From: Guyanagaster necrorhizus
Taxonomy: Eukaryota; Basidiomycota; Agaricomycetes; Agaricales; Physalacriaceae
NCBI RefSeq assembly: GCF_019112545.1
Contig: NW_025064892.1
Span: 124,001 to 188,000 of the forward strand
Length of the DNA stretch: 64,000 nt
Direction: 5' to 3'
How positions within the stretch are numbered: the stretch's first letter is position 1; each line of letters begins with the position of its first letter. This document shows, one piece after another, positions 10,322-21,047 of this stretch. The position numbers were made by a program, and so were the translations under genes. Below the pieces are notes generated by a model, which saw nothing but the letters and a program-made list of their open reading frames with translations, made no database searches and was not told where the DNA came from.

Positions 10322-11567
10322 ATGTTGGCCGACGACGTTCACGACAACAGCTTGCCGCAGGAGCTCGTCGACCTAATCGTCGATTTCCTTGCAGATGAGC
10401 CGCCTTCGCTTCGAGCCTGTGCTCTAGCTGGTCGCTGTTTTCTGCAACGATGCAGCATGCATCTCTTTCGCACAGTGCAATTTGCGGACGATACTTCACC
10501 CGGGCGTTTCCTTCCCTTGCTTCTGTCGTCCCATATTCCGCCTCTGGTGCGAGAAATACTTGTCATCGGTTCCGGTACGACTTCAGAATACCAGTGGATA
10601 ACCTCAGATGATGCACTGTCACCCGTGCTTGACTCCTTCGTAAACGTTGAGGAGGTCAGTATCCTGGGTTGCCGTTTCGACTCAATCGCTATCACTCAGA
10701 AATTACGCACTCTGTCATCCAAGACGGTCAACATGCTTCGGTTTGACATGCTCCAATTTGAGTGCAAAGGGGATTTCTATTCGTTGCTCCAATGCTTCCC
10801 TTCCTTGCGGCATCTCTACTTAGGGTCCGTTTATGTCCGGTCCAATGAGCACCATCTTAGCTCTCACTCGCAGCCTGTACTGCTCGAGACTCTTGAGATC
10901 CCATTCAACCTGTCACTGACTCCCGTTCCCACTGTGGGTTTGCTTCTCCATCCCCAATCACCCATCATTTTGAGCCATCTCAAATCTCTACGAATCGCAC
11001 GTCTAAGTCTCAAGATCTGCCAATAATCATATCTTTAGTGGAAGCATCACGCAGCACACTCGTGCACCTACTCCTTGGGCCAATTCGAATGGTTTCTGCT
11101 TTTGACTTCGGTATGACTTGAACCAGGTCACTTTCCCTCAGTGTGTTTACTTTTATCTAGATTTGACAAGTCACCCAATGATACTCCCACTGTATCACCT
11201 GCGATGCTTGCAGATCCAAATATCTGACGGTGTCCTACATCGCCGGCTATTCAAGTGGTGGATTAATGTTTTCCAGATGAGCGAACAGGATTGGCGTCTG
11301 GAAGATGTCACCATTAGATTGCGGCGCGATGGCAACACGCGTACGTTCCATGATAACCGTCAATGGTCCTTACTAGATGCTGCCTTCACCCGATCGCGAA
11401 TGAAAGAACTACACACTGTCAAAATCAACATATCATTTCCACCTCGGTCTCTTGCCTCAGGGGCTATCGTATCTGAAATTCAAGAGCTGCCTGGCCTCAT
11501 AAGACTCTCGTGCCCTTCCATGGTAGCCAAGGCTATCTTGCATGTAGAACTAAGTGGTATGTCATAG
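10322..11567 (+). CDS. F-box protein, apparently frameshifted
   Basis: The N-terminus contains an F-box: NSLPQELVDLIVDFLADEP, SLRACALAGRCFLQRCSMHLF. F-box proteins link substrates to SCF ubiquitin ligases; the downstream part (FPSLRHLYLGSVYV, SHLKSLRIARLS) looks like the degenerate leucine-rich repeats of Agaricomycete F-box families. Near 11010 the frame stops (LSLKICQ*), but in another frame good coding resumes as DLPIIISLVEASRSTLVHLL then GPIRMVSAFDF. A 50-nt intron (donor GTATGACT, acceptor TATCTAG) leads to LTSHPMILPLYHLRCLQIQI. One missing base near 11008-11015 would reconcile the parts. The alternative is a 38-nt intron (GTCTAAG...TTTAG), unusually short. The 3' end at 11567 is uncertain. 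It may be a recent pseudogene or contain a sequence error. Confidence 0.7.
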
Positions 11568-12044
11568 TTTCCTTCACATATATATGTACCGATCTGAAAG
11601 TTCTTCAAAGACTGGTAGCAGATAACGGCATATTTTGTACGGTTTTTGGGTCCCCGCCGTTCCCTCTATCAATCATTCTCGCTTGTTTGATTAGGTAGAA
11701 TATGGGAGACGGCCTGTGAGAGTAGAGGCTTTAGCTGACAGTGTTATAACGCAAGGCTGATATCAGAGAACGTATCGCAATTCTACCAGTTGAATTTCCT
11801 CCTATGGCCTACACCACCTGACGAGACGGTACTTCCAAACCACTCCCAACTCCGGTACCGAACACTTTCGGCTTCTATGTTGAATACCCCCTCACGTATT
11901 TCTGCGGTCCCGGACAAACATAATATAAACTGTCTGAAAAACTTCACAAGTGGCGCACTCCACACAATGCAAGCAGTCTATTGCTGACCCTATTTTATTT
12001 TTTTCTCTTCACAAGCAATACAACTTTCTCTTGGCAGTTGTGAG
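11568..12044. other. Spacer and hydrophobin promoter region
   Basis: Downstream flank of the F-box gene and upstream region of the hydrophobin gene. There is no coding signal beyond possible decayed 3' exons of the F-box gene. Confidence 0.4.
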
Positions 12045-12052
12045 TATAAAAG
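12045..12052 (+). promoter_or_regulatory. TATA box of the hydrophobin gene
   Basis: TATAAAAG lies 75 bp upstream of the hydrophobin start codon, as expected of a highly expressed fungal gene. The evidence is sequence and position only. Confidence 0.55.
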
Positions 12053-12119
12053 AGCCACAATCCTTCAACATTATCCTCAAGTCGAAAGCTCTCAGTTGTA
12101 CAGTCTTACTCACTTCACA

Positions 12120-12622
12120 ATGTTCTCTCGTATCTCTTCCTTCACTCTTCTTGCCTTGGCTGCATTCACGGCTGCCCAGGAGACGAACACCACCGTCACC
12201 GGTGGGAAGTGCAACTCTGGTTCCCTCCAGTGCTGTAAGTCTGTCCAGGACGTGAGGCATTTTCTCCCAATGAGACGAAGTCGACTCGAGCTAATTAACG
12301 TCCCCTCTTTATAGCCCACGTCTTCTGCTGTCCAAGAAGCATTGGGTCTCGTTGGTATTCCCATTGGTGATGTCACCGCTGATGTGTAGGTCTTCGGATA
12401 TGATTTATCTGACTCTTCTGATAAATTCTGCAGTGGTTTGACTTGCAACCCCATCACCGTTATTGGGCTGGGAACTACCCAGTGTGTTAACCAGCCCGCT
12501 TGCTGCGAGAAGGATAACTTCGTGAGTGGTATTCTTCGTGGGTATGGCGAGAATTGACGCGGTCGGTTTGAAAGAATGGTGTTGTTGCTCTCGGATGCAC
12601 CCCCATCAACTTGGGACTCTAA
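12120..12622 (+). CDS. Class I hydrophobin
   Basis: Small secreted amphipathic protein that self-assembles at air-water interfaces and coats hyphae, spores or fruit bodies. The 112-residue product has a signal peptide (about residues 1-19, MFSRISSFTLLALAAFTAAQ) and eight cysteines at 31, 38, 39, 72, 85, 91, 92 and 105, giving the C-CC-C-C-CC-C pattern. The wide spacing between the third and fourth cysteines (32 residues) is the class I signature. Three introns interrupt it: after KSVQD, within DVG, and after KDNF; all restore the frame to the end GCTPINLGL. There is one possible N-glycosylation site (NTT). The gene stands alone with its own TATA box and is not part of a hydrophobin cluster in this window. 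Confidence 0.95.
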
Positions 12623-13362
12623 GTTCACTCAAGGAACTCTCGTGTCGATCTTCTGGTTTTTTTTTTTTCAAGGAGGGATTGGCCTAATATTAGACAGTTC
12701 TTTTTACAAGTGTCATTTATGCTACACATTTTAGACTTATGATTCGCTTAACACGTATATCTTTTTGCCCATATCTAAGCGAGAGTACTGAAGACGACGA
12801 TGAAGGACGCCTGGCTTTGATGTCTTTAATTTAGACCTTTAATTCAGCCGACCTCCAGGTGGGTGGTTAGCGTGTACGCATACATTAATGAGTCAGTATG
12901 CATAACCATACGCTACCTGCAACCAGAAAAAGTGAGATAAGAAGCGTCGAAATGTCTTGAGTTTCCAAGTTCCTTACTAATTTTTGTACCCACTTATCCC
13001 CCATAGTCCTTCTCTTTGTACGAGATGCGACCGCCTTTGATCAAGAAATTTCGTCATGTAACTGAACGTGATATTCTTATCCATTATTCCAGTCCCTACC
13101 TACTACCGATATGTAGCGGATGAGTATACACTGTCTATCGTACAAACCCAATAAAACTCGTAGCAAAAAAAGGTATGTTACAAAACAACCAACACCGATT
13201 GCATAGAAGGAAGAGGGTATCAAAGCAAGCAAGCACATTCCACAAAGAATATAAATAAGACCTAGGAATGGATATCAAAATTATTCGTAGGAAGCCAAAA
13301 AGCAAAATCCAGATGGGAGTGTGTGACGAAGATATCAAGTACAGATAGAAGTAAGAAGAGAA
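12623..13362. other. Convergent intergenic region, no gene seen
   Basis: Lies between two genes that point toward each other. It starts with a T-tract at 12659-12669 just after the hydrophobin stop and is AT-rich afterwards; it probably holds both 3' untranslated regions. Confidence 0.5.
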
Positions 13363-15123
13363 TTATTCCTTGGATGCGGCAACGACCGTGCTTCTGGGCG
13401 AAGTCCCACCTATCGTCTTGACGAGCGTGGAAATGGCAGCGCCCGTGAGAACAGGTCGAGAAGTATGGTGCGGCCGATGATTATCCACCGTGGGAGGAGA
13501 AGAATGAGTTCGTGCGTGGTAGCCATCCTGCACGAAGCCTCGTCGCGGTGTCGACGCACCCGAACGCGAGTACCGGGTATTGAAGAGCATAGGAGAAGGG
13601 TGCTGGATGGGAGGCTGGCGACCGACGGTGTAATTGCGGTTGTGAGTTGGGTTGAATGCATGCGGTCCGTTGCGTGAGGCGGCGTAGGTGGTGATGTTGC
13701 TGGGAGCCGATATTGGTTCGCCTGGCTTGGGCGCATGTATAGAAGCTTCGAGACCGGGTTTTGTGGGATCAGTGACTGAGAGGGGCTTGGGCTGTGGTGG
13801 TGCTTGATGAGGGTCTGACGTATTGTTATCCGTGGTAATGGAAGTTTCTGTAGCATTAGGCTGTTCAGTAGGCTTGAACTGCTCGATTGGCTTCGGCTGT
13901 TCTACAAGTTTAGATGAAATTCCATTTTTGTTGTTTTTGGGTGGCGTAGGATTGCGCATAGGTGTAGCGACTGGTCTCGAGTTGACTGACACGACGGGAG
14001 AGGCAGGTTTTGGGGGCAGGGAAGGGTGAAGGGGTGCTCTGGGTGTATCAGGGACCGGAATGCTAGGTTTGGATTGAAGGGACTCTGTTTCAGAGACGAC
14101 AGGAACATCATGAGAAGGAGGCACGCTCACGGCGGCTGCGTCGGCTTCCTTGGATGATACACCTTCCTCTTTCTTCGGTTCTTCAAAGAATGCACTGGCC
14201 ATCTGTCGTGGACTGCCTGAGCTGGGCGGGTATATTGACGCCATGGACGGCGACAATCCATCGTGCTCGGCAAACGTGGGTTTGGAGACTAGATCGGGCA
14301 GAGGAGTCAGTCCCTCGACGATGATGGGAGATATTGTTGAGCCCTGGGTTTCCGAAGGGACTTTGGGCTTGACGCCCCAATCGTCTAGATCAGGCAGTGT
14401 GTCGTCCTCATCTCCGGCCCAGTCAATGTGACTACCTGGAGTCGTGGGTCGAGCCTCAGCCATTGCAGAAGCTCGAACACGCTCCACGAGTGCATCAATA
14501 TCATGGCGAACATCTAAGTAATTGGTGTTGGTTGGAGACGGTGAAGCGGCTTTTAAGGGCGCGTTGGGCGGAGCGGGACGAGTCCGTTGTCTTGATGATC
14601 GTTCACCAGCTGCCGGTGGTGCATTGATTTTCGGTACATCTTTCGGAGCTTTCGGACGCTGACGGCGGTTTGAAGGGCGGGAAGCTGTGGTCGGGGTTGA
14701 AGGAACGTCTGTTGAAGGCGTAGGTGGGTTGGCGGTCGGACTGTTTCGCGAGGAACGCCTTGAAGAACTTTTTGCTTTAGCCGACGTCGGTGTCACAGGC
14801 GATGTTGTTGAAGGCTGCTTCTGCGCCGGAGTAAGTTTCGGTAACGTTGGTTTCGTCGGTTCAGTTAATGGCGTCGGCGCACTAGGGTCTGCTGGGGTAG
14901 CCGTTGGCCGGAATTCTCCTCCTCTGCCTGTTCGCCCTCGCCCACGTCCTCCGCCTCTCCCGCCTCTCCCGCCCCTTCCGCCGCTGCCTCTCCGCCCTCG
15001 TCCAATCCCAGAAAATGCTGAACCAGGCTCGCTGGTTCGGGACCAGTCCCGTGGCCGTGACGTGGAAGGTCCTCCAGAGACTGGTCCGTCGGCAACTGGA
15101 CGTGGAGGAGCAGGAGTAGCCAT
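13363..15123 (-). CDS. Disordered RGG- and proline-rich protein
   Basis: One uninterrupted 586-codon frame with a clear ATG (MATPAPPRPVADG). Residues ~40-70 form an RGG-type box (GRGRRGSGGRGGRGGRGGGR), a class of segment that often binds RNA. The rest is dominated by Pro, Ser and Thr, with one short ordered-looking stretch around residues 205-250 (DIDALVERVRASAMAEARPT, then DWAGDEDDTLPDLDDWGVKP) that is the best candidate for a conserved interaction motif. No catalytic domain is visible. It is transcribed divergently from the Sm-G gene across 255 bp. I do not recognise a family; an RNA-associated role is inference from the RGG box alone. Confidence 0.75.
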   Translation of the reverse strand: MATPAPPRPVADGPVSGGPSTSRPRDWSRTSEPGSAFSGIGRGRRGSGGRGGRGGRGGGRGRGRTGRGGEFRPTATPADPSAPTPLTEPTKPTLPKLTPAQKQPSTTSPVTPTSAKAKSSSRRSSRNSPTANPPTPSTDVPSTPTTASRPSNRRQRPKAPKDVPKINAPPAAGERSSRQRTRPAPPNAPLKAASPSPTNTNYLDVRHDIDALVERVRASAMAEARPTTPGSHIDWAGDEDDTLPDLDDWGVKPKVPSETQGSTISPIIVEGLTPLPDLVSKPTFAEHDGLSPSMASIYPPSSGSPRQMASAFFEEPKKEEGVSSKEADAAAVSVPPSHDVPVVSETESLQSKPSIPVPDTPRAPLHPSLPPKPASPVVSVNSRPVATPMRNPTPPKNNKNGISSKLVEQPKPIEQFKPTEQPNATETSITTDNNTSDPHQAPPQPKPLSVTDPTKPGLEASIHAPKPGEPISAPSNITTYAASRNGPHAFNPTHNRNYTVGRQPPIQHPSPMLFNTRYSRSGASTPRRGFVQDGYHARTHSSPPTVDNHRPHHTSRPVLTGAAISTLVKTIGGTSPRSTVVAASKE

Positions 15124-15378
15124 GCCCTATAATAGGTAGGACCCAAGTATGCAAAATCAAAACTGGAAAACGGGAGGGGTTTGTGAGTTCTGAATTTTTT
15201 TTGAGAGCCAGTGGACGGCTTCACCGTAATAGACGATGTGCAGCACGCCAAACGGGTACACAAGAAGGAATACAGACCGGAAAGATGATAGGAGCGAGTG
15301 CGACAAGTGCCCTTTTGTGGGGCACAGGTTGGTGTCAAACACGCGTCAACAACATCTACTCCTTTAGCAGCAACTATC

Positions 15379-15714
15379 ATGTCCAAGGCAAGCCAACCAG
15401 AGCTGAAAAAGGTATCTTGGTCTAGTTTATATCCCTTGCTGAACTCATTTTGTTATAGTTTATGGACAAAAAATTGTTCGTGCATCTCCAAGGCGGCCGT
15501 AATGTTAGCGGAACGTTACGAGGATACGATCTTTTCTTGAACCTGGTCATCGACGATGCGTTGGAGGAATCGAATCCTGGTCAAAAGCACCCCATTGGCA
15601 CTGTTGTACGCCTACTTTGGTCCTCTGATTGCATGATATACTCATTAAATCGTCGAAAAGGTCATCCGTGGAAACAGTGTCACATCGATGGAAATTTTGG
15701 AGATGATAAGGTAG
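15379..15714 (+). CDS. SMX2: Small nuclear ribonucleoprotein G (Sm G)
   Basis: Core Sm-ring protein of the spliceosomal snRNPs. The 77-residue product reads MSKASQPELKKFMDKKLFVH, then the Sm1 motif (LQGGRNVSGTLRGYDLFLNL, VIDDALEE), a short linker, and the Sm2 motif VIRGNSVTSMEILEMIR. It matches the length and layout of Sm G across eukaryotes. Two introns, one after ELKK and one after IGTV (donor GTACGC, acceptor GAAAAG), must be removed; the second is easily missed because reading through it keeps a plausible but wrong tail. Confidence 0.95.
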
Positions 15715-16031
15715 CAGCAGAAGAGGCGTCTGCGATAGTTTGAAAGGGAGAGGTATGCTGTTGTAAAACCATCCTTGTTTGTGAATTCATTACTTTCAAG
15801 TTCGTTTGCCGCGAGTCAGAATACGGACAACTTGCAAGTAGCAGCCACGGGCCATCCACTCGTCTAGTGTATTACTTTCTTTTGGCTTCAACTAGTGTAG
15901 TCACTTTGAGGAGAATGTGAAGCGATAATTGTAAATTTCGTCGTACGCGTTGTTTGGCTGCAGCTCTCAAACATAATTTTAACCCAAAATTACGACTTAA
16001 GCCGACTTGTCACGACGGGACGGTCGCTGAA
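15715..16031. other. Short intergenic promoter region
   Basis: Between the Sm-G gene and the PPR-like gene, both on the plus strand. No coding signal was seen. An open frame extends upstream of 16032 but has no ATG. Confidence 0.5.
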
Positions 16032-17978
16032 ATGCGCAGATGCCTTTCAGCTGGCTCCTCCATTCTTTCCTCTTATTGCGGTCATGGTGCAGCCAATTCT
16101 TCCCGTCGACAATACGTAGCGGTCGCTGCCGGCGATGTCCACGACCAAGGCCCAGCGATATCCTTCCACGAGAAAGACAAGCTGGACAGGCTCTGGCTCA
16201 ATCTTGAACACAACAAAAATCCGACTCGTACTTGGGAGACGTATCTGCGTGCCGTCAACCAACTAGGAACCACCGACATCCCTCTCCGTTTCCACCAGAA
16301 AGCCTTGCGCGCCTGTACAGTGCCCACGGAGAAGCTTCGCAGCGCAGCGGACCGTCGGAATGCCACCAAGCACCCACCAGCGTCGCACACCTATGAGAGT
16401 CGATTTCAGCTCATCCTGGGAAATATTCGTACACTTGGACAGAACCCAGATTTGGAGGATTACAACTTTGTTTTGGAGCAGTTTGCCGCAGCTGCACATC
16501 CTGTCGCGGCGTTGAACGCGTTGAAGGAGATGATTTTCTTTGGTGTTACTCCCCGGTCAAAGACATATGGTCTGTGTCTCCAGGCCGTCGCGCACCGGCT
16601 GAGTCTCCCTGTCCGGAAGGACGACCTTGACGTGCGAAACGATGTGTCTCATGCCCAGATGAAGGAAATATTGGATGTTATGCGGGTCATGGGAAAGTCG
16701 CTCACAGCCGTCAATTTTGGCTTGACCCTTCGCATCATGATGAAGACGACGTCCGTGGACACAGTCAACTGGTATGTTCAGTGGGGGTACGGAATAGATC
16801 TCTGCTTCCCGGACCGACCTGCTCTCGCGTACCAAGGCTTGGCTGGGTCTCCCCCTGCATTACCTCAACCTGTCAATTTCACAACTTCTGCCCTCAACAA
16901 TATCGTCGACATGCTTGGCCAAACGGGAAATGTGTCCAAGCTCGTCCAAGCTTTTGAGGTGCTTACCGTACCAATACCGAAGAGCACCCAGTTTATGACA
17001 TCTAGTTTCGATGACGATGATGACTGGGGTGTTTCAACACCGTCACCAGAGTCTTCATACCGTTACCCCCACGCGTCCCCAAACACCACCACTTACAACC
17101 TCCTCATACGACACGTCTCCAAGGCAGGACATGCCATTCTTGCTCGCCACTATCTCCTCCAGGCAATCCACTTAGAGCGACAAGTCGCCTATCAGACACG
17201 TATAGAGGTCCTGACCAAACCATTAGAGCAAGCGCGCGCTCCCCATTTTGCTATCAACAAGGGAACTATCCTCCCCGTGTTCGGCCTAAGCAACCGCGAT
17301 AAAAATGTTGGGCTCATGCGGTGGGTCCACTCAAAGATGCACAATCTTCTCAAACGAAAACGCGCTGAGCTCGTCTTCTTCGACAACTTCCGACGGGGCA
17401 AGATCACCAAAAATCAGTGGCCGACAATCACTACTGATACTCCCCGGGATTCATCATCCAACCTCTTCACCCGCGTCAAGTCAGCGCTGGGCTTTGACCC
17501 CGTATTCGACGTGGATCTCGACAACGAATCACCCGCCATTCAGCCAGCGCCCATCAAATATATCGACCTCGATCTGTATATCCGGATTTTGCAACGTGAC
17601 ATCAAAGAGATCGACGAGCTCCGCGCGCACATTGAGATCATCTTGGCACGGACGATACAGCGGATCAAGGAACGCCTAGGTCGGCGTGTGTGGAAGGGGA
17701 AGAATATCTACACGTTGACCGGGTGGGGGAGGAACAACGTGACGAGGGAAGAGTGGCGGGGTATAGCGAACTTCAAGCCAAAGGTGGAGGATGACGAGCG
17801 GTATGTTCCTGGGAGGCTGAATATGAGGAGGATGAAGGAGATTACGTGGAATAGGAGGACGCTCAGGAAGTTTGTTGAGAATCGGCGAAGGCGGGGGAAG
17901 TACGTTCCACTGAAGGGCCAGGTGAAGCAGCGTGTGTATCGAGAAAACATGAGGTTCTATGTTCAGCAGGGTGTCTAG
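16032..17978 (+). CDS. Mitochondrial pentatricopeptide-repeat-like protein
   Basis: Intronless, about 648 residues. I chose the first ATG of the frame (16032); upstream sequence is open but lacks an ATG. The N-terminus MRRCLSAGSSILSSYC... is rich in Arg and Ser and poor in acidic residues, consistent with mitochondrial import. PPR-like helical pairs appear at about residues 145-210 (DYNFVLEQFAAAAHPVAALN, LKEMIFFGVTPRSKTYGLCL) and 380-410 (TTYNLLIRHVSKAGHAILAR). The C-terminal ~150 residues are strongly basic (RRVWKGKNIYTLTGWG, RKFVENRRRRGKYVPLKGQV). Such proteins usually bind organellar RNA, promoting translation, stability or processing of one mitochondrial message. The specific target cannot be told from sequence. 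Confidence 0.8.
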   Translation: MRRCLSAGSSILSSYCGHGAANSSRRQYVAVAAGDVHDQGPAISFHEKDKLDRLWLNLEHNKNPTRTWETYLRAVNQLGTTDIPLRFHQKALRACTVPTEKLRSAADRRNATKHPPASHTYESRFQLILGNIRTLGQNPDLEDYNFVLEQFAAAAHPVAALNALKEMIFFGVTPRSKTYGLCLQAVAHRLSLPVRKDDLDVRNDVSHAQMKEILDVMRVMGKSLTAVNFGLTLRIMMKTTSVDTVNWYVQWGYGIDLCFPDRPALAYQGLAGSPPALPQPVNFTTSALNNIVDMLGQTGNVSKLVQAFEVLTVPIPKSTQFMTSSFDDDDDWGVSTPSPESSYRYPHASPNTTTYNLLIRHVSKAGHAILARHYLLQAIHLERQVAYQTRIEVLTKPLEQARAPHFAINKGTILPVFGLSNRDKNVGLMRWVHSKMHNLLKRKRAELVFFDNFRRGKITKNQWPTITTDTPRDSSSNLFTRVKSALGFDPVFDVDLDNESPAIQPAPIKYIDLDLYIRILQRDIKEIDELRAHIEIILARTIQRIKERLGRRVWKGKNIYTLTGWGRNNVTREEWRGIANFKPKVEDDERYVPGRLNMRRMKEITWNRRTLRKFVENRRRRGKYVPLKGQVKQRVYRENMRFYVQQGV

Positions 17979-18509
17979 TCGTTGATGCCCTTTCTGTGTA
18001 CGTGTTTTATTTATCTGCATGGCTTGGCTGATGCTTGATTCTAGATAACCCTCTGGATGTCCCGCCGAGATGGCGGAGGTACTGCTATAGTGGCTCGAGC
18101 GTCCGTCGTTCAGCCGGCATTTGCTCTTAAGACTATGACGGTCCTCATTCATACGCCTCATAGCAGCAAGCAGTGGACCGGAGGAGGTAAAGCTGTAGGA
18201 CTTGACACCGGGGGCTGTGGCGTACAAAGACTCCATTGTCATCTGTCGCGCAAGGAGTGATATCAGAATGTCTTTGCAATATGTACTACGAGAGAAACAT
18301 TTATGTTAATTATCGTTTCTCAACGCCGAGGATTGTATGGAAACAACTAAAACCCCGATGTTTAAAGGCGGAGGTCTGTCGGTATACATACTGATCAAGA
18401 AAGAAAAGTCGACACGGTGGTTCAACTTCCAAAATAAGCAACTTATCTCTATGTATAACTGACTCTTCCTGTTCCTTACTACACTAATAATACAGAATAG
18501 AAAAACCCT
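17979..18509. other. Convergent intergenic region, no gene seen
   Basis: Between the PPR-like gene and the HAM1-like gene. The open frames here are short or antisense shadows of the PPR gene. Confidence 0.5.
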
Positions 18510-21047
18510 TTAAGCACTGATATCGAAGGCAGTGCTACGCCATCCCTTCGTCTTCTTCTCCTTTTCGGTCTTTTCCTCAACTCTTTCCATGAAAGACTGC
18601 AGCTGCCTCCTCCCTTCCATGGCCATTGCCTCCATATCTCGCCTCAAAGCCCTCACCTCCTCCCGCACAACTTCCCTCACGGCCTGAGCATCCTCAGGAC
18701 CGACCTCTCCAACCAACTGTTCTCTCAGACTCGCAGATGCTATACCCAATGGCCCCTTCTTGTCTCCAGAAAGGATTTGCGGCTCCGCACCCATCGCAAG
18801 CGCTTTGTCTTTCCCCCCCTCGACAACCACCCCAGTGCCTGTCCCTATGGCCTGCCAACTAGACATCTTTCTCAGCCTGCCCAGCTCGGACCACACCGCG
18901 GCAGATAGGGCGCTTCCAATCCCCATCCCCCCATCAGTGAACACCTCTGCCCGCTTCGAAATGTCCCATGCAATCCCGTCCGCCCATGCGATGACGTCCC
19001 TGATATGCTCCGCCAGCGCGCGCTCGAGGGCCTGACGGAAACGTAAAGAGACCAAGGGCTTGAAGACGCTCAATAGCATCGGGTGGTTAGACTCGGTGAT
19101 CGACAAGCCAACGTCATGTGTAATATCCACCCGTACTTTCTCGATGACGTGGAAGGCCTGTTGAAGTTCGCGTGCTTTGATACGTGTACCACGTTTAACT
19201 TCCGTCTCTTCAGTGGCAGGGATGAGGCGGAACTTTAGGTCGATATCGACGCCTTTTGGGGGAAGCGTGAAGGAGACAAAGCCAGAATAGTCCCTTGGGA
19301 CAACAGAAGCTTGTTTATCTCGATAGAAGAATGAGACCTTATCCAGAGCAAGCTGTATGGCTTGAGCATGGATATGTGTAAGTGTGCCGATGGCAGTACG
19401 CGTGGCAGCATTAGGGGAAACTGTGTTGATATCGATATCGGTAATATTTCGAATATAAATGTGAGATGGTTGAACGTTGAAAGACGAAATATCAAGGTTT
19501 TCAAGCACAAGCTCCGACTCCTTGTCGACATATTCCACTCTGAACGGTTGTTACAGAAGCACCGATATCATGATAAATAAACGCACCTCGGAATCGGAAA
19601 TCCCTTCAAGTATGTCAATGCACGGGGTATGTAAACTTGGAAGATATCACGCCAGAACCATGATGCTCGTTCCATGGCTGCCTCCAAGCCTGACTTGACC
19701 TCCGATCCTGCTTCGACAAGTCTATCCTCAATCGTCTTTGCCAACTGAGCGTGCGCGTCACGAAAGCGCTTCGTATCTTTGTCCTGGTTCAACACTTCTT
19801 CGAAAGCGTTGATCTCGTGTTTTAAGGCTTCATAATGTGTCTTCCATTTCGACTCCTCGACGAAGAACTTCTTCCATCGCGTCCACAGACCCTTCTTGGC
19901 TTGTTCATACTCTTCGCTATACATATACCCAGCCTCGTTGATCGTCTTTCGGGTAACTTGGAAGAACTCCTGGAACCATTTGTGGAGATCCTTGTCGTCG
20001 TGTACATAGATGGCGCATTGCCTGGCCTTGGCGAACAAGTTATCGAGAGACCGGTTGTTGGCGAAACGCTCGAAAAGAGTCTGCATTTGCTTCAAAGCTT
20101 TTGAAACATGCTTCTCGGGTGTCGTGTCGTTTATGAATGAATCGAGGTCGGCGGTAATTATGCCTTGAGTTTTGGAGAGCCACTTTTCCACTGTATCGAG
20201 GAGTGTATTGACAGCTGAACGGTATTCTTCATCCTTCTGCGCCTGCTCGCAGACCTAGGACCAAGTCAGAAAATTGTTGTGAAGCACAGGCAGTAGTACA
20301 TACCCTTTTGAAAGCACGTTTGAACCTATCGCCCGTTCTGTCCACCAACTCTTCCGCTTTAGCCTTTGCGTCCTGCCCAGGGCTGATCACTGTCGCACCG
20401 GTATCCTTCAAGGAGTCCATCGTGTGCTCGAACTGAACATTGACATCTTTCTCTTCTTCCTCCATTCTCTCCTTGTCTCGACCAAGGGCATCGCGTTTGC
20501 CATCCTGCACTTCTTGCTCGACGTCTCTCAGACTATACTTGACATGGGCAGCTTGATCCTCCACCATTTCAGCGGCATCGGCAAGAGAAGATCGGGCGAA
20601 TGACTCAAAGCCTCGAACAACGAAGGAACCTTCCGTAGAGATGCTGGACCACGCAATTTGCAGAAGTTTTCGCAAGGCCTTGCGAATTCTCTCAATGTCC
20701 TCTGCTGCTTCGTCGGTGTCCACGGCGTCTGAAGGAGCAGATATATCGCTCTCTGAGAGGTTCCAGATTACTTCTTGAAGTAAATCATCGCCTACGACGA
20801 CGTTAGAACTGCAATTTATTTAATAATGTAAAGGATGTGTACTGTTTTTGTTCGACCCTATAGTCTTGTAAGCATCCAAGACGCCACCTAAATGTCTCAC
20901 CATGACTCTTCCTTGGGGGCTGAGATATCCAGGGTCCATTTGAGCCAGCGCATTGGTCTTTATCCAGTCGATGAAGGCGTCAAGTTGTACTTGAGAAGGT
21001 AATTTGCCTGCATTGAGTGCAGCAAGAACACTTGTAAGATGATCCAT
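18510..21047 (-). CDS. HAM1-like (TULIP/BPI-fold) protein
   Basis: Large helical and beta protein of about 780 residues in four exons. The start MDHLTSVLAALNAGKLPSQ (21047) leads into IDWIKTNALAQMDPGYLSPQ and GRVMVRHLGGVLDAYKTIG. Long helical regions follow (RIRKALRKLLQIAWSS; FERFANNRSLDNLFAKARQC; FFQVTRKTINEAGYMYSEEY), then the C-terminal half begins FPIPRVEYVDKESELVLENL and contains SGFVSFTLPPKGVDIDLKFR. This order corresponds to the fungal HAM1_N / HAM1_C (formerly DUF4449) family, which belongs to the lipid-binding TULIP superfamily. A lipid-transfer or membrane-associated role is inferred from the fold and is not shown for this protein. The C-terminal tail is a charged coiled coil (FMERVEEKTEKEKKTKGW). 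Confidence 0.75.

Noticed and set aside
14687..15139. Plus-strand 150-residue Val/Gly/Pro-rich frame
   Set aside because: Antisense shadow of the GC-rich RGG-encoding exon of the minus-strand gene.
15462..15743. Sm G read through its second intron with a different C-terminus
   Set aside because: The read-through tail lacks the Sm2 motif; splicing at GTACGC...GAAAAG gives VIRGNS as required.
17676..18242. Minus-strand 188-residue frame
   Set aside because: Shadow of the basic C-terminal part of the PPR-like gene; composition is that of the reverse complement of Arg/Lys-rich codons.
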